A DNA stretch of 13,042 nt from Acidimicrobiia bacterium (lineage in GTDB: Bacteria > Actinomycetota > Acidimicrobiia > Spongiisociales > UBA5794). This document shows positions 7,118 to 12,229 of the stretch, piece by piece; position 1 is the stretch's first letter; the number at the start of each line of letters is the position of its first letter. A program made the translations under genes and the position numbers. Where the stretch lies: positions 1 to 13,042 of the forward strand of contig JABDIW010000216.1 in NCBI GenBank assembly GCA_013003515.1, written 5' to 3'. Below the pieces are notes generated by a model. That model was not told the origin of the DNA, ran no database searches, and saw only the letters and a program-made list of their open reading frames with translations.

Positions 7118-7213
7118 ATGAAGAACAACCACATGGATCGCGAGCTGGTTTCTGGCCTCGTGTTCCTCACACTGATCTTCGTGGGGTTGCTGGCCAATGC
7201 CTACTTCGCATGA
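7118..7213 (+). CDS. 31-residue single-span membrane microprotein
   Basis: An ATG at 7118 follows AGGAGG (7108-7113) and comes 11 bases after the usp stop. It opens a 31-codon frame ending in TGA at 7211-7213. The N-terminus is polar and charged (MKNNHMDREL). Residues 11-30 are a continuous hydrophobic helix containing LVFLTLIFVGLLANAYF, ending after one more Ala. It should be one membrane span with a short cytoplasmic head, by the positive-inside tendency. I recognise no family. The architecture resembles small accessory subunits such as KdpF or CydX, but there is no sequence evidence for either. The ribosome-binding site is as strong as that of usp. Its place between usp and the regulator, upstream of an antiporter, suggests a regulator or assembly factor of a transporter. 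That is inference. Confidence 0.65.
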   Translation: MKNNHMDRELVSGLVFLTLIFVGLLANAYFA

Positions 7214-7237
7214 ATCGCAACTGCGTATTGGGATTCA
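7211..7237. promoter_or_regulatory. Inverted repeat upstream of the winged-helix gene
   Basis: TGAATC (7211-7216) and GATTCA (7232-7237) are perfect inverted 6-mers 15 bases apart. They begin at the microprotein stop codon and end seven bases before the regulator's ribosome-binding site. They could be an autoregulatory operator or a weak RNA hairpin. A 6-bp match can arise by chance. Confidence 0.2.
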
Positions 7238-7255
7238 CGTAAGAAGGAGCGTATG

Positions 7256-7549
7256 ATGCTGCGTATGGACTCCTCAGGCTGGACTTTTCTGACGAACCAC
7301 AGCCATGTGCTGCTGTGTATCGCCGATGACCCCGAGATCAGGTTGCGCGACGTCGCCGTCAAGGTCGGGATCACCGAACGCGCCGTCCAGCGGATCGTCG
7401 CCGAACTCGAGGCTCACGGATACGTGAGCCACGAGAAAGTCGGCCGACGGAATCGGTACGAAGTGCACTCCGAACTGCCGCTTCGCCATCCACTCGAGGA
7501 CCATCTCGAGGTCGGTGCCCTGCTCCGGGTCCTGACCGGCCGCAGCTGA
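7256..7549 (+). CDS. Small winged helix-turn-helix transcriptional regulator (MarR/ArsR-like fold)
   Basis: The protein is about 97 residues and is essentially a single winged-helix domain. An N-terminal helix (WTFLTNHSHVLLCIADDP) is followed by LRDVAVKVGITERAVQRIVAEL, a clear helix-turn-helix with its recognition helix. Then comes the wing, GYVSHEKVGRRNRYEVH. The short C-terminal helix (PLRHPLEDHLEVGALLRVL) could dimerise. There is no sensor domain or cysteine metal site, so any ligand is unknown. Three ATGs occur at 7253, 7256 and 7265. I chose 7256 because AAGGAG (7244-7249) lies six bases before it; 7253 would leave only three. It ends 11 bases before the antiporter gene, so it probably belongs to the same transcript and may regulate it. 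Confidence 0.85.
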   Translation: MLRMDSSGWTFLTNHSHVLLCIADDPEIRLRDVAVKVGITERAVQRIVAELEAHGYVSHEKVGRRNRYEVHSELPLRHPLEDHLEVGALLRVLTGRS

Positions 7550-7560
7550 GCTGACATCCG

Positions 7561-9477
7561 ATGGAGACCGTTCGGATACTCGCAGCGTTCGTCGTCATCT
7601 GTCTTGCCTCCCACGTCATCGGGGGCATGTTCAAGAGGGTGCGGCTCCCAACGATCACCGGGTATCTGCTCGCCGGCGCGCTGGCGGGTTCGTTCGCCCT
7701 GGATCTTCTCCCGTCCGAGGCTGCCGAGGATCTCCGGTTCGTAGACGAGATCTCTCTGGCCGTCATCGCCTTCGTCGCCGGCAGTGAGCTCTTCGTCAAG
7801 GAATTGCGGGCGCGTCTCCGCCCCATCCTCTCGGTGGTTGGAGGCGTTGTCGCGGTCTCCTTCGCTCTGTTGACGGCTTCTATCTATGCGTTGACGGCGG
7901 TCGTCTCGTTCACCCAGGACCTCTCAGCCGGGGCCCGGCTGGCCACGGCACTCTTGGGTGCCACCGTCCTGCTGGCCCTCTCACCGCCTTCGACCATTGC
8001 GGTGATCAAGGAAGTTCGAGCGCGGGGAACGTTCACCCGAACGGTGCTCGGCATCACGGTGGTCATGGACGTGGTGATCATCGTCCTGTTTGCAGTGATG
8101 ACGTCCCTGGCGTCGCCCCTGCTGACCGACACCTCAGTCAGCGCGAGCTTCGTCGGGCTGCTCGCCCTGGACCTGTTGTCGGCCCTCGGTCTTGGCGTCG
8201 CGGCCGGCTACCTGCTCGGCGCCGTGATGAGCTTCGGATGGCACCGGTTCGTCAAGATCGGGCTGGTGCTTGCGCTTGGGTTCGGGATCTACGAGCTGGC
8301 CGACTTTGTCAAGGTTTGGAGCACCGACACCCTCGGGTTCGAGGTCTACATCGAGCCGCTGCTGATCTCATTGATCGCAGGGTTCTTCGTGACCAACTTC
8401 ACCCGCTACCGCGACGAGTTCGACGACCTGCTCCATGAGGTCGGCCCCGTCGTGTACGTGGCGTTCTTCACCATCACGGGTCTCGCCCTGAAGGTCGACC
8501 TGCTCGTGTCGATCCTTCCGGTTGCCATGGTCCTGTTCATCGTGCGGGCCATTGGCATAGGCATCGGGTCCACCGCCGGGAGCGTGGCCGCCCGTGAGCC
8601 GAGACGCTTCTCTCGCATCACGTGGATGGCGCTGATCACTCAGGCTGGCATCGCCCTTGGCTTGGCCAGGGAAGTCGCCGTCCAGTTCCCGGTGCTCGGC
8701 GATGCCTTTGCGACCCTCGTGATCTCCGTCGTGGTGGTAAACGAGGTCCTCGGGCCGCTCTTCCTCAAGTCAGGTCTTCGTCGGGCCGGCGAGGCCCATG
8801 AACCTGGGATCTCACCAGCACCGGGGTCGCGCAGTGCCGTGATCCTGGGTGTCGAGGGTCAGTCGATCGCCCTGGCGCGGTCACTCCAGGAGAGCGGCTG
8901 GAGGGTCATCGTTGCCGACACGGACGCCAGCCACGTCGAGCGCCTGGCGGCGGACGACGTCGACGAGAGACATGTGGCCTCGATCGATGCAGCCTCCCTC
9001 GATCCTCTCTTTGACGACGGTGTTGCCGCAGTTGTCGCCATGCTGGGTGACGACGAAGCCAACGCCGCTGTTCTCGAGTACGCCCTGGAGGAACACGGGA
9101 TCGAGCGATTGGTGGTCCGTCCCGTCAATGGCCAGCACATCGCTCGCTTTGTCGAGCTCGGCGCCTTCATCGTCGACCCCGGTTCGGCGATGGTCTCACT
9201 CCTCGATCAGGCAATCACCACGCCCCAATCGGCCGCCCTGCTCATGAAGCGCGATCCCGCCCGTACCGTTGCTCAGGTGGAGGTCTCGAATAGGGACCTA
9301 GACGGCGTGGCCGTCCGTGATCTGAGGCTGCCGACCGATGTCTTGTTGCTCGAAATGGTGCGTGATGCCAGCTCCGTCGTCGTGAGCGGACACACCTCTC
9401 TGAAGGTCGGGGACGAGCTCACGATGATCGCCGACCCCGAGAGCCTCGACGAGGTACGAGTGACCCTGTCCGCCTGA
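7561..9477 (+). CDS. Kef-type (CPA2) cation/proton antiporter with C-terminal RCK domain
   Basis: The 638-residue protein has an Na+/H+-exchanger membrane domain (about 1-405, 12 or so spans), then TrkA-N (about 424-540) and TrkA-C (about 565-637) domains. Membrane signatures include RLPTITGYLLAGALAG (28-43), LLALSPPSTIAVIKEV (137-152) and VVMDVVIIVLF (167-177). Asp170 sits where CPA2 proteins such as KefC have the ion-binding aspartate. The Rossmann segment AVILGVEGQSIALARSL has G430 and G433 but a Ser where the third Gly usually lies. VIVADTD (449-455) gives the acidic end of strand 2, typical of NAD(H) binding. The protein likely exports K+ or Na+ in exchange for H+, gated by nucleotide or another ligand at the RCK domain. 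It follows the regulator gene by 11 bases with only a weak ribosome-binding site, suggesting coupling. It resembles KefB/KefC only at family level, so no symbol is assigned. Confidence 0.9.
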   Translation: METVRILAAFVVICLASHVIGGMFKRVRLPTITGYLLAGALAGSFALDLLPSEAAEDLRFVDEISLAVIAFVAGSELFVKELRARLRPILSVVGGVVAVSFALLTASIYALTAVVSFTQDLSAGARLATALLGATVLLALSPPSTIAVIKEVRARGTFTRTVLGITVVMDVVIIVLFAVMTSLASPLLTDTSVSASFVGLLALDLLSALGLGVAAGYLLGAVMSFGWHRFVKIGLVLALGFGIYELADFVKVWSTDTLGFEVYIEPLLISLIAGFFVTNFTRYRDEFDDLLHEVGPVVYVAFFTITGLALKVDLLVSILPVAMVLFIVRAIGIGIGSTAGSVAAREPRRFSRITWMALITQAGIALGLAREVAVQFPVLGDAFATLVISVVVVNEVLGPLFLKSGLRRAGEAHEPGISPAPGSRSAVILGVEGQSIALARSLQESGWRVIVADTDASHVERLAADDVDERHVASIDAASLDPLFDDGVAAVVAMLGDDEANAAVLEYALEEHGIERLVVRPVNGQHIARFVELGAFIVDPGSAMVSLLDQAITTPQSAALLMKRDPARTVAQVEVSNRDLDGVAVRDLRLPTDVLLLEMVRDASSVVVSGHTSLKVGDELTMIADPESLDEVRVTLSA

Positions 9478-9484
9478 CTCCAGT

Positions 9485-9531
9485 CTCCCCCTTGTCCCGC
9501 TTGCGGGAGAGGGGAGTACGGGGGGAGAGGG
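9485..9531. repeat. G-rich hairpin repeat, copy 2, at convergent gene ends (possible bidirectional terminator / G4)
   Basis: A core stem TCCCGC-TT-GCGGGA (9495-9508) lies inside an outer pairing of CTCCCCC (9485-9491) with GGGGGAG (9521-9527). The segment GGGGAGTAC (9511-9519) also occurs in copy 1 near position 270. Four G-runs (9505-9507, 9511-9514, 9520-9525, 9529-9531), with loops of 3, 5 and 3 bases, also fit a potential G-quadruplex. It begins eight bases after the antiporter stop and ends 32 bases before the end of the amidohydrolase on the other strand, so termination of both transcripts is plausible. Confidence 0.5.
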
Positions 9532-9562
9532 CAGTGCTGCAGGACCGCACTGCTTCCCTCCA

Positions 9563-10762
9563 TCACACCAGCCGTTTGCCGGCCTTCCAGACCTGCTCGA
9601 TGCCTGACTTCAGCGTCGAGAACTCCAGAGGATCACTACCGACAACGACGAGGTCGGCTAGCTTGCCGGGCTCCAGCGAGCCGAGGTCGTCGTTGACGCC
9701 CATCAACCGAGCGGCCTCGATGGTCGCCGAGGCAAACGCCTGTTGTGGCGTCTGCCCGCCGTCGACCATCAGCTCGAGTTCCTCCAGGTTGTCGCCGTGA
9801 GGGGTCACTGCGCTGTCGGTGCCCATGGCGATGTTGACACCGGCTGCAACCGCCTTGGAGAACGATTCGCGATGGATCTCGATGACCTCGCCTGCCTTGC
9901 GTAGGGCCGCCTCGGAGATCTGGGCCCCGGCCTCGACCGCCTTCTCCACTCCGGTGGGTGCAACCAGGGTTGGCACCAGGTACGTGCCGTGCTCCAGCAT
10001 CAGCTCGATTGCCTCGTCGTCCAGGTAGATGCCGTGCTCTATCGATCGGATCCCTGCGCGGACGGCGTTCTTGATGCCCTCGGCTGCCTGGGCGTGGGCC
10101 ATCACCCAGATCCCGGCGGCCTCGGCCTCGGCAACCAGGATCTCCAGCTCCTCGGGCCTGTAGTGGGCGTGGGTCGGTTCGTCACGCGGCGACAGCACAC
10201 CGCCAGAGGTGGCGACCTTGATGACGTCGGCACCGGCCCGCACCAACTCCCGCACCTTCTTGCGGACCTCCTCGGGACCGTCCGCCAACCCCGACGGCCT
10301 CCCCGGATACTGCGTTGCCAGTCGCACCGGGATCCCCGACGGGTTCCATCCGTCGCCGTGGCCGCCGGTCTGGCTCATCATCGCCAGCGAGATCTGCATC
10401 CGTGGTCCAGGCACGAGCCCGTCGTCGACGGCTTCCTTCATACCCAGGTCGGCGCCCGAGGCATCACGCACGCTTGTGATGCCGCATTCGAGCGTTCGCA
10501 TCATGTTCCCGATCGCCAGGTAGAAGTTGTACGACAGCGGGGTGTGGATATGGCGCCACAGGTTGATGTGGGTGTAGGCGAGGTGGACGTGGCAGTCGAA
10601 CAGGCCGGGCGTGAGGAACTTGCCAGAGCAGTCGACGACTTCGTCGCCATCGAGTCCGCTGCCGACCTCGAGGATGCGGTCCCCCTCGACCAGGACATCG
10701 GCCTCGGTTCGCCCGAGGACTGGATCGACGATCGTCCCGCCTGCATAGACACGTCTGGTCAT
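9563..10762 (-). CDS. Metal-dependent amidohydrolase (imidazolonepropionase-like)
   Basis: The 399-residue protein is a complete amidohydrolase-superfamily TIM barrel. Metal and catalytic residues are visible in order: His58 and His60 in LFDCHVHLAY, Lys182 in DVIKVATSGGV (the lysine usually carboxylated to bridge the metals), His223 in VMAHAQA, His243 in SIEHGIYL, and Asp316 in AMGTDS. The N- and C-terminal parts form the small beta domain (MTRRVYAGGTIVDP; LADLVVVGSDPLE). Relatives hydrolyse amide bonds in prolyl dipeptides, imidazolones and some xenobiotics; the substrate here cannot be read from sequence. No signal peptide is seen, so it acts in the cytoplasm. The start at 10762 is fixed by an ATGA overlap with the nitroreductase gene and GGGAGAAG upstream. 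An in-frame extension to 10966 only reads through that gene. Confidence 0.92.
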   Translation of the reverse strand: MTRRVYAGGTIVDPVLGRTEADVLVEGDRILEVGSGLDGDEVVDCSGKFLTPGLFDCHVHLAYTHINLWRHIHTPLSYNFYLAIGNMMRTLECGITSVRDASGADLGMKEAVDDGLVPGPRMQISLAMMSQTGGHGDGWNPSGIPVRLATQYPGRPSGLADGPEEVRKKVRELVRAGADVIKVATSGGVLSPRDEPTHAHYRPEELEILVAEAEAAGIWVMAHAQAAEGIKNAVRAGIRSIEHGIYLDDEAIELMLEHGTYLVPTLVAPTGVEKAVEAGAQISEAALRKAGEVIEIHRESFSKAVAAGVNIAMGTDSAVTPHGDNLEELELMVDGGQTPQQAFASATIEAARLMGVNDDLGSLEPGKLADLVVVGSDPLEFSTLKSGIEQVWKAGKRLV

Positions 10763-11187
10763 GACTTCTCCCTTGGCTCCAGGATCACGACCGGGATCTG
10801 TCGATCCGTGCGTGTCTCGTACTTGGCGAAGTTGCGGCTCTTCTCCACGAACCGATCCCACAGGGCCGGTCTTTCGTCGGGGCCTGCGGTCCGTGCCTTC
10901 ATCTCGAAGACGTCCTGACCTCGTTGGACAGTGACCTCGGGATTGGCTGTCACGTTGTGATACCACCCGGGGTGCTTGTCGTCGCCGCCGGCCGAGGCGG
11001 CAACCAGGATCCGGTCACCGTCGGTGATCCCCATCAAGGGAAGCGTCCGTTCCATCCCGCTGCGGCGCCCCGTGGCGGTCAGGAGGACGACCTTGCCACC
11101 CTGCGATCCGACCCGCCCCCCGGTCTTGCGATAGACCCACACGTTGGCGGCCAGGAAGGCTCGGAACAGCGATGCACTGAATCCCAT
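10759..11187 (-). CDS. Nitroreductase-family deazaflavin (F420)-dependent oxidoreductase
   Basis: The 142-residue protein belongs to the DDN/DUF385-like split-barrel family common in actinobacteria. Its conserved core is visible: VVLLTATGRRSGMERTLPL (33-51), DGDRILVAASAGGDD (56-70) and HPGWYHNVTANPEVTVQ (72-88). It continues to DRQIPVVILEP near the end. The GRRSG...R...L and GGDDKHPGWYHN motifs are those that bind F420 in characterised members. The protein probably transfers hydride from F420H2 to a small quinone, nitro compound or similar substrate. The ATG at 11187 is preceded on the minus strand by GGGAGGA. It is the first gene of a two-gene operon with the amidohydrolase, and the four-base overlap implies coupled synthesis. 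Confidence 0.9.
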   Translation of the reverse strand: MGFSASLFRAFLAANVWVYRKTGGRVGSQGGKVVLLTATGRRSGMERTLPLMGITDGDRILVAASAGGDDKHPGWYHNVTANPEVTVQRGQDVFEMKARTAGPDERPALWDRFVEKSRNFAKYETRTDRQIPVVILEPREKS

Positions 11188-11337
11188 GCGGTCCTCCCTG
11201 GTAGCTGGGTTTGAGACTACGAGTTTGCACCGTGGTGATGTGCTTGCCGGCGTGCGCCATCGGCATTGTCGACATCCACACGGTGGGGTCGCTTCGTATT
11301 TAGTAATGAAAGCTTCAATCGAGCAAAGGAATGGCCC

Positions 11338-11535
11338 ATGGAGAGCAGCGAAACCAGCTTCACCGATCTCGGACGTGAGATGTGGAACTTCCTCACCGGC
11401 AAGCAAGCGGTGATCAACTACAAGTTCGAGGACATGAAGGTCGATGTCCCCCGTTCGACGTCCCCCGATGCGCCCGCCGCCCGGTGGCGTCTCGATGGCA
11501 CCCTGAGTATCTCCACCACAGACAAGGATCAGTAA
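11338..11535 (+). CDS. Small conserved-looking protein of unknown function, gene 1 of overlapping pair
   Basis: The 65-residue protein starts at ATG 11338 with AAAGGA (11325-11330) seven bases upstream, and ends at TAA 11533-11535. It is soluble, with an amphipathic start (TSFTDLGREMWNFLTGKQA) and then alternating strand-like segments (INYKFEDMKVDVP, WRLDGTLSIST). I have an impression of similar small actinobacterial proteins but cannot name a family, and I assign no function. An earlier in-frame start at 11266 would lack a ribosome-binding site and overlap the presumed promoter region. The stop is followed at once by the frame of the next gene in the -1 register, so the two may be translationally coupled or parts of one broken gene. 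Confidence 0.7.
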   Translation: MESSETSFTDLGREMWNFLTGKQAVINYKFEDMKVDVPRSTSPDAPAARWRLDGTLSISTTDKDQ

Positions 11536-11876
11536 TCCTTCCCCCCAACGTCCGGCTGGACGTGACTGGGGTGCTCACGGCAGAGCACGCCGGAATTGCG
11601 ACCACCCTCACGGGCAAGGGCCGCGCCATCGAGTGGGCCATACCCGATGCCTCGGCTGCCTTTGCCGGGATGGAGTCACCTTCCAACGACCGTCTCCGTG
11701 AGGTTGCTGAGCGACTTGCCTCGGCCGGCCTCACGGTGACGGTTTCCGAGGGCAAGAGAACGCTCGTCAAACTCGGAGACGTCTCGTCCCTTTTGGGGCG
11801 GATCGCTCTCGGCAGCAAGCGGATTCGTCCGGTGGCCGTCTTCAGACTGTTGCGACTGCGACGGCGAATGCACTGA
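11535..11876 (+). CDS. Unknown protein, gene 2 of overlapping pair; start uncertain (ATC or GTG) or frameshifted
   Basis: The frame encodes about 113 residues with protein-like composition: RLDVTGVLTAEHAG, LTGKGRAIEWAIPD, then a helix (SNDRLREVAERLASAGL), a strand pair (TVTVSEGKRTLVKLGD) and a basic tail (FRLLRLRRRMH). It has no ATG. The first ordinary start, GTG at 11562, has no ribosome-binding site and would cut the first strand. An ATC at 11535 overlaps the preceding stop as TAATC and lies six bases after AAGGA (11524-11528), exactly where a TAATG overlap would be expected. The alternatives are a rare ATC start, a single-base difference from ATG, or a -1 frameshift joining it to the 65-residue gene. 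The start coordinate is therefore provisional. The function is unknown. Confidence 0.55.
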   Translation: MLPPNVRLDVTGVLTAEHAGIATTLTGKGRAIEWAIPDASAAFAGMESPSNDRLREVAERLASAGLTVTVSEGKRTLVKLGDVSSLLGRIALGSKRIRPVAVFRLLRLRRRMH

Positions 11877-11890
11877 CCGTCATTTGCCTC

Positions 11891-11910
11891 CGATTGAGGT
11901 GATTCAATCG
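11891..11910 (+). terminator. Hairpin after the unknown gene pair
   Basis: CGATTGA (11891-11897) and TCAATCG (11904-11910) form a perfect 7-bp stem with a 6-base loop, 14 bases past the stop of the second unknown gene. There is no T-tract. It may be a weak terminator or, since it lies about 70 bases before the next start, a leader element of the small basic gene. Confidence 0.35.
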
Positions 11911-11961
11911 TTCGGTCGGCTGCAGGCGCATGATCTGCGAGAATGGACCGATCGGCTGAGG

Positions 11962-11971
11962 CAATCGATTG
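11962..11971. promoter_or_regulatory. 10-bp palindrome overlapping the ribosome-binding region
   Basis: CAATCGATTG is a perfect palindrome ending inside the GGAG ribosome-binding site of the 31-residue basic protein. The same CAATCG word makes up the hairpin arms at 11891-11910. It could be an operator or simply chance. Confidence 0.2.
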
Positions 11972-11979
11972 GAGACACC

Positions 11980-12075
11980 ATGGCCAACAAAGACAAAGCC
12001 GGCAAGAGCGCCAAGAAGCCTGCCGCCAAGAGCCTCAAAGAGAAGCGCGCAGCCAAAAAGGCCAAGCGCTCCTAA
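11980..12075 (+). CDS. 31-residue Lys/Ala-rich basic microprotein
   Basis: An ATG at 11980 follows TTGGAG (GGAG at 11971-11974) and opens a 31-codon frame to TAA 12073-12075. The product has 12 Lys and 3 Arg in 31 residues, with only two acidic side chains (Asp5 and Glu21). Its core is SAKKPAAKSLKEKRAAKKAK. No hydrophobic segment is present. I have seen similar short Lys-rich hypothetical proteins in actinobacteria, but their function is not known to me. Such a charge suggests nucleic acid or ribosome contact; this is inference. An in-frame start at 11884 would add 32 residues of unlike composition with no ribosome-binding site, so I prefer the short form. Confidence 0.6.
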   Translation: MANKDKAGKSAKKPAAKSLKEKRAAKKAKRS

Positions 12076-12076
12076 T

Positions 12077-12092
12077 CACCCACCACTGGGTG
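12077..12092 (+). terminator. Hairpin directly after the basic microprotein
   Basis: CACCCA (12077-12082) and TGGGTG (12087-12092) form a perfect GC-rich stem with the tetraloop CCAC, starting one base after the stop codon. No T-tract follows, as is common for actinobacterial terminators. Placement supports transcription termination. Confidence 0.45.
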
Positions 12093-12187
12093 GCCGTCGA
12101 TTCTCGGATCAACGGCAATTCGTGACCTGCCTGATCGCATCTCGTGATCGGGCCGGAGGTCTCTTCCATCAGCGTGACGCTCCGCAT

Positions 12188-12209
12188 TCGGTGCCGAGAT
12201 GAGCACCGA
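12188..12209 (-). terminator. Hairpin downstream of the phosphotransferase gene
   Basis: TCGGTGC (12188-12194) and GCACCGA (12203-12209) form a perfect 7-bp stem with an 8-base loop, 20 bases beyond the stop of the minus-strand phosphotransferase. There is no T-tract. The rest of the 12076-12229 gap holds nothing else I can assign. Confidence 0.35.
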
Positions 12210-12229
12210 TACAGCCGAGAGCTCGATTC

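Noticed and set aside
10763..10966. N-terminal extension of the amidohydrolase
   Set aside because: It reads through the nitroreductase gene in another frame. The family N-terminus begins at MTRRVYAGG.
11382..11534. GTG start at 11382 making the second unknown gene 164 residues
   Set aside because: The first 50 residues would be encoded in an alternative frame inside the 65-residue gene and look like out-of-frame sequence (Arg/His/Pro-rich).
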